Shown: positions 55,640-62,760 of the stretch, piece after piece
How the letters are laid out: every line of letters starts with the position of its first letter
Position numbering within the stretch: the stretch's first letter is position 1
From: Salegentibacter salinarum
Lineage (GTDB): Bacteria; Bacteroidota; Bacteroidia; Flavobacteriales; Flavobacteriaceae
Assembly: GCF_900168115.1 (NCBI RefSeq)
Contig: NZ_FUZC01000003.1
Coordinates: 124,001 to 188,000, forward strand
DNA: 64,000 nucleotides
Direction of reading: 5' to 3'
Position numbers and translations under genes: made by a program
The notes under the pieces: model-generated
What the model was told of the DNA's origin: nothing
Databases searched by the model: none
What the model saw: the letters and a program-made list of their open reading frames with translations, nothing else

Positions 55640-55694
55640 ATTTGCGACAAATGGCCTGCCAGAGCCCATTTTTAGGGAAGAATTTGCGACAAAT
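55640..55694 (+). repeat. Paired 13-bp direct repeats ATTTGCGACAAAT
   Basis: Copies at 55640-55652 and 55682-55694, start to start 42 bases apart (four helical turns). Each copy is itself a short dyad ATTTG-CGA-CAAAT. They end 9 bases before the BfmA-like start, so they could be relaxosome sites or an autoregulatory operator. Confidence 0.7.
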
Positions 55695-55703
55695 CGGCGA
55701 ATT

Positions 55704-56078
55704 ATGGACTCATTTATCGGCATCAGGTTTAAAAAAGAAACTGCAAAACGTTTCCAGGAATTTTCCAGGAAACACTTCAAATCGCATACGGAAGCAATGG
55801 TTACGATGCTGGATTTTTTCTTTTACAATGAAATTTCTCCCAAAGAAAAATTAGGCCCCACCGGGAGAACAATAGAACAAACTTTTAAGAAAAGGATCAG
55901 TGCGGTGATCGCTATTATGAGGGATATGGAAAAAACCCAAACCAAACCCACGGTAGCTATGATCCAGTCTTTGTTTGAAATGGAAGAACCTAAAAAGAAA
56001 CCACTCCTGCTTGAAAAAAAACAGGTGGAGGAAAAACAGGTGCAGTTCCGGGAGAAGAAAAATTATAATAACCTGTAA
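55704..56078 (+). CDS. BfmA/BtgA-family mobilization accessory protein
   Basis: 124 residues. An N-terminal ribbon-helix-helix-like segment (FIGIRFKKETAKRFQEFSRK) and a conserved central helix (RTIEQTFKKRISAVIAIMRD) match Bacteroides mobilization proteins BfmA/BtgA, which bind oriT DNA and assist the relaxase. The C-terminus is a charged tail (PKKKPLLLEKKQVEE). It sits 11 bases before the relaxase gene and directly after the ATTTGCGACAAAT repeats, which it may bind. Confidence 0.8.
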   Translation: MDSFIGIRFKKETAKRFQEFSRKHFKSHTEAMVTMLDFFFYNEISPKEKLGPTGRTIEQTFKKRISAVIAIMRDMEKTQTKPTVAMIQSLFEMEEPKKKPLLLEKKQVEEKQVQFREKKNYNNL

Positions 56079-56089
56079 AACCCAGCGCT

Positions 56090-57121
56090 ATGTATATCAC
56101 CATCACTGCTCAAAAAATAGGAGGGAACTACTCCAAAAGTGCTGCTGGCTTTGTAGCCTACCTGGAGAAAGAAAACCAGGAATTAGCACCGGACGAAATG
56201 GAACATTTCTTCAATCAATACGAGGACAATATCTCCGCGGATAAAGTTACCCGCGAAATTGACGGCAACACTGCTAAACTCGAAAAAACAGAACCCAGGT
56301 TTTATTCCATTACGGTGAGCCCTTCTAAATATGAACTTAAACAGTTACAGAATAACAGCGAAGACCTGAAAAAATATACCAGGGAACTGATGAAAGATTA
56401 TGTAGCTTCTTTTAACCGGGAAGTAAACGGGCGCCCCATCAGTATAGATGATGTAAAATATTTTGCTAAAATCGAACATACCCGATCCTTTAAGGGGAGC
56501 GATAAACAGGTACAGGAAAACCAGGCTTTTGCTTCTGAAATCCTTAACCTTAAAAATGAAATCCGAAAAATTAACCGGGGTGAATTTCAGGGAGATGTAG
56601 CCAGTAGGGAAAAACGTATTTCCCAATTAGAGAAACAGGCTCCGCATAAGCAAAATGGTGAACGCATCGTGCAGGGAATGAAGAAGGAAGGTGCTCAAAG
56701 TCATATTCATATTATTGTTAGCCGAAAAGATGCTTCTAACCGGTTTAGTCTTTCCCCGGGCAGTAAGTATAAAGCTTCATCCGTAGAACTCAATGGTAAA
56801 GTAGTTCGCAGGGGTTTTGACCGGGATGCCTTTTTTAAAAATTCTGAAAAAACCTTTGATAAAACTTTTGGCTATCAGCGGAATTTCGTGGAAACCTATA
56901 AAGCCCGTAAATCTTTTATTAAAAATCCAAGAGGCTATTTCGATAGCCTCTTGAAACTTCCCGCTCCTGAAAAAGCCATTGCCTTTAAAATGATGAAAGA
57001 ATCCGGGATACCTATGTTACCCAGTATTCCAACCAATAAAGCCCAACTGGCTTTAAAAGTTTTCAATCGGCTTCGTAAGGGCATCGATATAGCCGTAAAA
57101 TCTAGTTCTATTGGGATCTAA
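56090..57121 (+). CDS. DUF5712 MobB-like relaxase
   Basis: 343 residues. The N-terminus is MYITITAQKIGGNYSKSAAG (candidate catalytic tyrosine Y14), and the metal motif H-x-H lies in SHIHIIVSRKD (H205, H207) with H130 upstream (KIEHTRSF). This is the MobB/DUF5712 relaxase of Bacteroidota mobilizable elements; it would nick oriT and pilot the strand through the conjugation pore of a helper element. The C-terminal part (SPGSKYKASSVELNGKVVRR) has a broken relative at 34176-34358. The gene appears intact. Confidence 0.88.
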   Translation: MYITITAQKIGGNYSKSAAGFVAYLEKENQELAPDEMEHFFNQYEDNISADKVTREIDGNTAKLEKTEPRFYSITVSPSKYELKQLQNNSEDLKKYTRELMKDYVASFNREVNGRPISIDDVKYFAKIEHTRSFKGSDKQVQENQAFASEILNLKNEIRKINRGEFQGDVASREKRISQLEKQAPHKQNGERIVQGMKKEGAQSHIHIIVSRKDASNRFSLSPGSKYKASSVELNGKVVRRGFDRDAFFKNSEKTFDKTFGYQRNFVETYKARKSFIKNPRGYFDSLLKLPAPEKAIAFKMMKESGIPMLPSIPTNKAQLALKVFNRLRKGIDIAVKSSSIGI

Positions 57122-57137
57122 TTTTTTTGATATGGAA

Positions 57138-57423
57138 TTAAACAGCTTTATTCATTTGTTTGGGATCATTCTCTTTATTAGCTCCCGCAATAAGGGCGAA
57201 GATTAATACCGGGTAATTCCTGTTTTCATATCAGAATTTTCCCCTAAGAAGTGACCAGCTTTAAAAAGAAATCTCACTAAAAAGATGACTCCATGGATAA
57301 TGGAAATATATTCCTAATAGTATCAGAAATATCGGCTACGAAATCTTAGATTCCACCGATTTGGGCAAAAAGTGAGGTGAAGACCAACGAGAAAAAAGTT
57401 GCCAGGGAGATTGATTTTTTCAT
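57138..57423 (-). pseudogene. Remnant of a small secreted two-helix (pilin-like) protein
   Basis: Reading from ATG 57423 gives a good signal peptide (MKKSISLATFFSLVFTSLFA) followed by QIGGI, a stop at 57346-57348, then DFVADISDTIRNIFPL. After a frameshift it continues VIFLVRFLFKAGHFLGENSD, and after another shift NYPVLIFALIAGANKENDPK to a stop at 57138. Signal peptide plus two short hydrophobic helices resembles small type IV secretion pilins or TraA-like proteins. Identity is inference; the decay is visible. Confidence 0.5.
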
Positions 57424-57921
57424 AACGGAAAGTTTTAAAATTTTGATTCGTTTTCGTTATGAGAAAAGTACAAATTACAACACCTAAAATATTGAAGATC
57501 AATATATAGTGAATAAAATATTATTTGTATACGTTTGGTTTTCAATGCTTTCAATTGGTATTAAATTTTATGGATTTTTTAAAGTCGATTGTTGATAACT
57601 GAAAACAGGGGGGAAGCGCAAAGCGTTCAAACGTCAATTTCCTTTAAAGCGAACCTGAAATATGTTGATGATGATCAAGAACTAAAAGAAGTTGCAGATG
57701 AAGTGAAAAAGTATTCGTGGAAACTTGAAGATCTTAAATGGGAAAAAAGAAAAGCTAAGAAAGTATAAAAGCAATCCTAAAGCTATCGAGAATTGAAGCC
57801 GCGTGCTCGATTGCTCGGTGTTTAGGCCTCCTGGCCATACTCTTGTCCAGGCCTTATATTATATGGGAAGTGATAATAATTTGAAAAAACAACCGACTAA
57901 ACAAAATGACGGGTGTAGAAT
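57424..57921. other. Mostly empty region with one small ORF
   Basis: Apart from the small plus-strand frame at 57589-57768 nothing is recognised. AT-rich sequence continues to the end of the LysE gene. Confidence 0.4.
57589..57768 (+). CDS. Small charged ORF, possibly a gene end
   Basis: 59 codons from TTG 57589. The C-terminal part (FKANLKYVDDDQELKEVADE, then VKKYSWKLEDLKWEKRKAKK) is an amphipathic charged helix that looks coded rather than random, but there is no ATG and no known family. It may be a truncated gene end. Confidence 0.3.
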   Translation: MLITENRGEAQSVQTSISFKANLKYVDDDQELKEVADEVKKYSWKLEDLKWEKRKAKKV

Positions 57922-58554
57922 TTAATTTTTATTTAAAGCAATTTTTATCCCCATTAGAATAAATACAAATGCACTTAATTTATTTAACCATAAACCGGCA
58001 TTTGGATTGTTCTTTATTTTTTGAGAAAAAACACTTGCAAATACGGTCAAAATCAAAAACCAAACAATTCCAATTAATGCATAAGCAAAACCTAATAGAA
58101 CGAATGGGACAGGGTTTTCCATTTGTGTTGGGTTTATAAATTGAGGAAAAAATGCCAAAAAGAATAATGCAACTTTTGGATTTAATGTATTTGTCAGAAA
58201 TCCTGACCAAAAATCATTATTCCCTTTTTTTTGAACTTGTTTTCCATCATCTGTTGGCAAAAAATCCTTTCTGTTTTTAAACTTCAAAATGCCCAAATAG
58301 ATTAAATAAAAAGCGCCTACATATTTAATTATCGTAAAAGCGTATGCTGAATTGGCAATGATAACAGATAGCCCCAAGGCAGCAAACAAAGTATGAGTTA
58401 GAACACCGGCGTTTACGCCCAAAGTGGCATAGATTCCTGATTTCCTACCTTGAGCGATAGACTTGTTCAAAACAAATATCGTATCAATTCCTGGCGTCAT
58501 TATGAAAAACAAAGCCGTTACCATATAAGCGAATAAATTTTCGATTCCCGTCAT
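57922..58554 (-). CDS. LysE family translocator
   Basis: 210 residues, the standard length of LysE/RhtB exporters. Six predicted membrane helices are present with the family start LFAYMVTALFFIMTPGIDTI, GVNAGVLTHTLFAALGLS, FWSGFLTNTLNPKVALFFLA and the end helix FVFILMGIKIALNK. It exports amino acids or related small molecules. It is divergent from the LysR gene, 107 bases away, which probably regulates it. Both look like cargo of the mobile element. Confidence 0.92.
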   Translation of the reverse strand: MTGIENLFAYMVTALFFIMTPGIDTIFVLNKSIAQGRKSGIYATLGVNAGVLTHTLFAALGLSVIIANSAYAFTIIKYVGAFYLIYLGILKFKNRKDFLPTDDGKQVQKKGNNDFWSGFLTNTLNPKVALFFLAFFPQFINPTQMENPVPFVLLGFAYALIGIVWFLILTVFASVFSQKIKNNPNAGLWLNKLSAFVFILMGIKIALNKN

Positions 58555-58602
58555 TTTCTTTTTCTTTTAAATTAAACCTAAAACTTTCAGCAAAGAAACT
58601 AC

Positions 58603-58658
58603 TTGGGATTCAAATCAGAAATACATATGTTTGATTAACTAATGCGAAAATTGCATTA
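58603..58658 (+). promoter_or_regulatory. LysR promoter with overlapping dyad
   Basis: A TATGTTTG -7 element at 58626-58633 with TTG at 58603-58605 (20-base spacer) matches the Bacteroidota promoter pattern. The dyad TAATGC-N7-GCATTA (58640-58658) lies over the expected transcription start and next to the ATG at 58662, so it could serve autorepression. Confidence 0.5.
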
Positions 58659-58661
58659 CTT

Positions 58662-59537
58662 ATGACTATTCAGCAAATAAAATATTTTTTAGAACTTGCT
58701 AAAGAACTTCACTTCTGGAAAACAGCAGAAAAAGTTTTTATATCTCAATCATCATTAAGCCGTCAAATTCAAGCTTTAGAAGACGAAGTGGGAATACAGC
58801 TCTTTGAACGCGATAAAAGGAATGTGAAATTAACAGATGCAGGTAAATTTCTTCAAGAACATTGGACCGAAAAAATAAATGAATTTGAGCAAATTTTAAG
58901 ACAAGCTAAAAAGATTGATGCGGGTAATTCAGGAACTGTTTCCATAACGTATCCTGGTTCCATTACTTTTGAATTTTTACCTAATTTTTTAAAGATTTTA
59001 AACACTAATTTACCTGAACTTAAATTAGAGCTGACAGAACCCACAGATGAAAATCACGAAAAATTGTTACTGGATTATCGTACGGATATAGCTTTTAGTA
59101 GGGATAAAATTGAAAATGCAAATATTGATTCTTTAAAATTGTATTCAGAACCAATATGTCTGGTCGTTCCCAATAATCATTGGATAAAGGAAAAATCACT
59201 ACATAGCATAGCTGAATTAAAGAATGAAAAATTTATTATTTCAGGCTTACATCAGACAACGTTTTTTGCTTCTATGCTGAGAAGTTTATTTGATAAATAT
59301 GGATTTGAACCAATAACAACAGTGGAGTCTGACTTTGGCGGAATGATATTGAATCTTGTTGCCAAAGAAATAGGGATTTCCATTCTTCCTCTTTCATTTA
59401 AAACAGCCAAAGTTGAAAACTTGCGATTTATTAAATTAGATGAAAAAATAGATTTGTATGTAAATTGGAGAAAGGACGAACTTAATAAAACCATTAGAAA
59501 AGTTGTTGAATACGCTAAATTTACAGAAAGAAAATAA
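58662..59537 (+). CDS. LysR family transcriptional regulator
   Basis: 291 residues. The N-terminal winged HTH is typical (IQQIKYFLELAKELHFWKTA, then FISQSSLSRQIQALEDEVGI with LFERDKRNVKLTDAG), followed by the two-lobe effector domain (GTVSITYPGSITFEFLP to the end). It is divergent from the LysE exporter gene and probably activates it when the exported compound accumulates, the standard arrangement for this pair. The effector is unknown. Confidence 0.93.
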   Translation: MTIQQIKYFLELAKELHFWKTAEKVFISQSSLSRQIQALEDEVGIQLFERDKRNVKLTDAGKFLQEHWTEKINEFEQILRQAKKIDAGNSGTVSITYPGSITFEFLPNFLKILNTNLPELKLELTEPTDENHEKLLLDYRTDIAFSRDKIENANIDSLKLYSEPICLVVPNNHWIKEKSLHSIAELKNEKFIISGLHQTTFFASMLRSLFDKYGFEPITTVESDFGGMILNLVAKEIGISILPLSFKTAKVENLRFIKLDEKIDLYVNWRKDELNKTIRKVVEYAKFTERK

Positions 59538-59616
59538 GAAAACTGGTGCCAATACATATGAAATGTACCCGTACCAATAGAAACGTTGCTCTACCTTAGT
59601 GAACGTTGTACAGGCC

Positions 59617-59640
59617 TCTAATTTTTTTCTCAAAATTAGA
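59617..59640 (+). terminator. Possible terminator after the LysR gene
   Basis: TCTAATTTT pairs with AAAATTAGA around a 6-base loop, followed by TTTTC. The stem is AT-rich, so modest in strength. Confidence 0.45.
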
Positions 59641-59892
59641 TTTTCAGGAGCATTGGTGGTTATTTAAACTTCTTCTGCTTTTTGCATTGGAACTTCAGGT
59701 TGTAAAAAAAGGAGCCTTATAACAGCCTAAGAACCCAGTGATTCATCCATTAAAGAGGAGGAGTGTTTTTTAGGCTATTTATGCAGACCAGAATTAAGAC
59801 TTAAAAAGGATGAAGGTAGTGTTCCCCAACCCATAAACCCAATGAAATGTGAAGCTGCTACCTTTGGTCTCTGAAATGAAAAACCATGGTAT
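59641..59892. other. Spacer between LysR and the DnaC-like gene
   Basis: Nothing recognised; short open stretches on the minus strand are interrupted by stops. Confidence 0.4.
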
Positions 59893-60555
59893 TCACTTTC
59901 TTTTATCCACAGATCGCTCACTGAACGCGATTAAATTAAACAATTCCCGCATTCTGCTACGCACCCGGTTTCCGTAACGTTCTTCCAGTTCCTCAGCGTT
60001 TAAATTGGTGGTGGCGTGGGTTTTAAGTTTTCCTTTTGTTTCCAGAAAAAGTTCATACCTCGATAGCAGTACCTCGCCCATAACATTTAAATCCTTGCCA
60101 TAAAACCTACCGGGTGGTTCTACACCCAGGTCATCAAAACAAAAGAATTTGGTGCTCCCATAGTCTTCGATAGTTTTATATCCGAGATGATTAAAACTGA
60201 AAGTGACGTTTCGGCTGGGAATCATTTCATATGGTCGCTGGTTAGGAACCAGATGCCGCAGTAATTTCATCAAAGTAGTTTTTCCGCAACCTACAGGGCC
60301 TGATAGTAAAATCCCCTTATCGATATCAATTCCGTGCTTTTTGCAATTTTCTTTATCACGGATAAAGTAGGAGCACAGTTTTAGCAGGACCGGTTTATCT
60401 TCTTGGTAAATTTTAAATTTCTTTCCAAAAAGGAGTTTTCCCTTAGCGTTGAGATACACTATAATCTTAGGAAAATCATAGTGCACACATTTCCCGTCGA
60501 ACTTACCCAGGGAATATTCCACACCACCTTCGGTTATTTTAGAGGGGTTGTCCAT
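59893..60555 (-). CDS. DnaC/IstB-like ATPase of a mobile element
   Basis: 220 residues. Walker A is GPVGCGKTT (86-94), Walker B is FFCFDDLGVE, and a later conserved stretch KLKTHATTNLNAEELEERYG with RVRSRMRE gives the sensor and arginine region of DnaC/IstB-type helicase loaders. It overlaps the winged-helix gene by 17 bases, so both are translated together, presumably for element replication. No helicase gene is present nearby. Confidence 0.82.
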   Translation of the reverse strand: MDNPSKITEGGVEYSLGKFDGKCVHYDFPKIIVYLNAKGKLLFGKKFKIYQEDKPVLLKLCSYFIRDKENCKKHGIDIDKGILLSGPVGCGKTTLMKLLRHLVPNQRPYEMIPSRNVTFSFNHLGYKTIEDYGSTKFFCFDDLGVEPPGRFYGKDLNVMGEVLLSRYELFLETKGKLKTHATTNLNAEELEERYGNRVRSRMRELFNLIAFSERSVDKRK

Positions 60556-61291
60556 AATCCTTATTTTTAGTGGTTCGCAGGTTGTCCCTGAACCGGGACA
60601 CCTCGTGTTTATTTAATTTCTTTTTTTGTCTCGCCAGCGATTTTTTTTCAGCCCAGTACAAAGCAAGGGCTCGCCAATCCCTGACCTCCAGGCCATCGCT
60701 GGTAAGCCAATCCCGATCTTGATAATATTCGAAGAATGTTTTTGCGTAATCTGGATCAAGATCCTTATCCTTAAAAAAATTCAAAACCACCTCCAGGCTG
60801 TTTGGTTGTTTATTATGTTTTATTAGTTTGGTATTGTTTATAGTAGATACCAATGCTAGTCCATTTAAGGGACGCTGCGAGTACATAGCTTGTTCATTAT
60901 TGGGAGGGTATCGGTGCACTACTGGTTCTTGTATGGAATGGTAGCGTTCCGCAAGCTGTTCGAGTTTGGGATCGTAGTGTCCCTCATCTGGTTCATCACC
61001 TGTCCCAATAATGGTCATCTTAATTTTACTGCCTTTGTATGGATTATTTGAAGGGAAATAACTTAGGTATTTCCAGGTATCAAGATCGGTAACACACCTG
61101 TGATAGGTGGATTTTGAACCGATCTTGGCTACTTTCATTAAATCTCTGCGGTTTACAAAAAAATCGTTTGCAAACCGGCTGCTATTCCATTCCTGGAATA
61201 AGGCCATATATAAACTGATATGGGTCGGATTTAAGCGGTCATCAAAATAAAACTTCTCAAAAGCTGCGTTTAATTGCTTGATATAATTCAT
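60539..61291 (-). CDS. Winged-helix replication-type protein of a mobile element
   Basis: 250 residues. The N-terminal domain resembles a DnaD/replication-initiator winged helix: SLYMALFQEWNSSRFANDFF, RRDLMKVAKIGSKSTYHRCV and DTWKYLSYFPSNNPYKGSK. The C-terminal part has FFKDKDLDPDYAKTFFEYYQ and DWRALALYWAEK, a DnaD-like helicase-loader element. It is paired with the DnaC-like gene. A broken relative is at 33471-34149. It probably governs element replication initiation; the exact function is inferred. Confidence 0.75.
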   Translation of the reverse strand: MNYIKQLNAAFEKFYFDDRLNPTHISLYMALFQEWNSSRFANDFFVNRRDLMKVAKIGSKSTYHRCVTDLDTWKYLSYFPSNNPYKGSKIKMTIIGTGDEPDEGHYDPKLEQLAERYHSIQEPVVHRYPPNNEQAMYSQRPLNGLALVSTINNTKLIKHNKQPNSLEVVLNFFKDKDLDPDYAKTFFEYYQDRDWLTSDGLEVRDWRALALYWAEKKSLARQKKKLNKHEVSRFRDNLRTTKNKDYGQPL

Positions 61292-61293
61292 TT

Positions 61294-61575
61294 TTATAGC
61301 TCTAAATTAAGTACACGATTCTCTTCCATAACCTTTTGGATTTCCTGAGCATCGTAATAAATTATACCGCCTATCTTAGTGTAGGGGAGCGTGCCGTTTA
61401 TTCGTAGGTTCTGAAGTGTTCCCGGACTAATTTGTAAATAATCCATAACCTCTGAAGATCTCAGGTATTTTTTTATTTTACCTGATTCCTGCTGGTTCAG
61501 CAGTTGTTTAATGTCTTCGAGTAACTCCATTTTGAAATCCTGAAGATCGTCGGTGGTAATAATTGATGTTGGCAT
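61294..61575 (-). CDS. Excisionase-like helix-turn-helix protein
   Basis: 93 residues. A MerR/excisionase-type HTH sits in the C-terminal half: YLRSSEVMDYLQISPGTLQN, with the wing LPYTKIGGIIYYDAQEIQKV. Such small proteins act as recombination directionality factors or regulators on Bacteroidota integrative elements. It heads the operon with the winged-helix (2 bases later) and DnaC-like genes. The GGAACA dyad just upstream could be its operator. Confidence 0.82.
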   Translation of the reverse strand: MPTSIITTDDLQDFKMELLEDIKQLLNQQESGKIKKYLRSSEVMDYLQISPGTLQNLRINGTLPYTKIGGIIYYDAQEIQKVMEENRVLNLEL

Positions 61576-61597
61576 AATAGAATAAATTTTATGGCTT

Positions 61598-61620
61598 GGA
61601 ACATTTCATTTGTTTGTTCC
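61598..61620 (-). promoter_or_regulatory. Dyad upstream of the excisionase-like gene
   Basis: GGAACA-N11-TGTTCC lies 23-45 bases upstream of the HTH gene start, a position suited to an operator or activator site. Confidence 0.4.
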
Positions 61621-61681
61621 TGACCTTGTTTGACAATTGTTCTATAAAATTGAAATTGTTTCCAGGAAATAATTCCCTAGG

Positions 61682-61700
61682 TTTTTCGTAGTACGAAAAA
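61682..61700. repeat. TTTTTCGTAGTACGAAAAA palindrome
   Basis: A perfect 19-base palindrome (9-bp arms, central G) in the spacer between the HTH gene and rteC. It shares its core with the hairpin at 61799-61825. Confidence 0.65.
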
Positions 61701-61798
61701 ATTTAACGTTTAATAGAAAATGACGGGGATTGCTATAATTTGAGGTCCAGGTAGAAGGGAAGAAGTGCGAATTCTATGTAAAATTAATGGAGAGCTGA

Positions 61799-61825
61799 TT
61801 TTCGTAGTACGATCTACTACGAAAA
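61799..61825. repeat. TTTTCGTAGTA hairpin at the end of rteC
   Basis: TTTTCGTAGTA and TACTACGAAAA flank CGATC, immediately after the rteC stop. It could be the rteC terminator and, with the copy at 61682, a regulatory site. Confidence 0.6.
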
Positions 61826-61826
61826 A

Positions 61827-62711
61827 TTACTTTTCATCATCCTGGCGCATTTTTGCTTCCAGGTTGCCAGCGATTTGGTATAGGTATTTGGCTCTTGGAT
61901 CTTTTCTGGCTCTCATCTCACTATAAGTTTTATGATAATTATCGAGCTTAATATTAAAAAAGTCTTCAAAGGCAGAGATAAGCGTTTTAAGGTCTGCAGT
62001 TCCGTGGTTGATATCCCCTTTAAGGTATAAACTATAGATTACTTCTACTAAAGAAGTTTTGGATCCGGACCATCGTAATAAATTTGGTTGGCGTTCCCGG
62101 AAATTCCCAATGCTTCCGGGCTGTATCAATTCTAATTTCTCTCGGATATAATGGATGTACCTGTATAAAGCCTGGACTTTAGACCAAAGCATATCGTGGC
62201 TGGTCGAAAATTCAGGATTTTGATAATAGTTAATAGTTGGGCTAAAGGAGAAATCCATTTTTCCACTGCGACTGAAAAATTGTGGATCCAGGTAATTGTG
62301 GTTTTGCTCCATATAGTTGACAAAACTGTTATTTTCAGAAAAAAATCTATTGATCTTTTTAATCTCCTTTTCCAAATAACGAACTTTATGAGAGTTACCG
62401 ACTTTTGGGAGCTTTAATTCACAAGACCTGACTTCGGTAAAATAAATAAGATAGCTCATCGGTAAAGGTTTTATGTTTTTAAAAAACTCGATTTCTGCTT
62501 GAGTATTTTCAAAATCATCCTTATCTACTTGCTTTTGTAATTTAGAAAGAATTTTAATACATAAATTAATGCCATCTTCAGCTTTCTTCAAATCAGGTTT
62601 ACCTGACTGAATTAGGCTTTCAACATTTTCGCTGAATATCGACATTGTTTTCTCGAACATGAGATTTGTATTTAATGAAAACAAATAATGCCTCTGCTGT
62701 GCTATTTTCAA
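61827..62711 (-). CDS. rteC: RteC-like regulator of element excision
   Basis: 294 residues. The RteC family pattern is present: N-terminal helices (MFEKTMSIFSENVESLIQSG), a centre with YLIYFTEVRSCELKLPK, and a C-terminal winged-helix (LRWSGSKTSLVEVIYSLYLK, then DLKTLISAFEDFFNIKLDNY). RteC activates the excision operon of CTnDOT-type elements in Bacteroides. Here it lies upstream of the excisionase-like operon on the same strand, consistent with that role. The start ATG is followed by a second Met at residue 18. Confidence 0.85.
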   Translation of the reverse strand: MKIAQQRHYLFSLNTNLMFEKTMSIFSENVESLIQSGKPDLKKAEDGINLCIKILSKLQKQVDKDDFENTQAEIEFFKNIKPLPMSYLIYFTEVRSCELKLPKVGNSHKVRYLEKEIKKINRFFSENNSFVNYMEQNHNYLDPQFFSRSGKMDFSFSPTINYYQNPEFSTSHDMLWSKVQALYRYIHYIREKLELIQPGSIGNFRERQPNLLRWSGSKTSLVEVIYSLYLKGDINHGTADLKTLISAFEDFFNIKLDNYHKTYSEMRARKDPRAKYLYQIAGNLEAKMRQDDEK

Positions 62712-62760
62712 TACGGCTTTTTAAAAGGGTAAATATTAAAAAATATGCTTCAAAGGGGGG

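Larger units (their letters stand above)
55385..55700 (+). other. Candidate oriT: structured region before the mobilization genes
   Basis: Directly upstream of the BfmA-like gene lie, in order, a CAGGAA/TTCCTG hairpin, a CTGGC-TTTA-GCCAG hairpin, GTCCCGC-CCT-GCGGGAC (55511-55527), a perfect 13-bp inverted repeat (55585-55611) and two direct repeats (55640 and 55682). Such stacked hairpins beside relaxase and accessory genes are typical of oriT. The nick site cannot be located from the sequence. Confidence 0.6.

Noticed and set aside
57132-57206. A 24-codon plus-strand ORF 10 bases after the relaxase gene, at first sight the start of a truncated downstream gene
   Set aside because: The opposite strand reads as a better protein (signal peptide plus helices of the pilin-like remnant), so this is a shadow.
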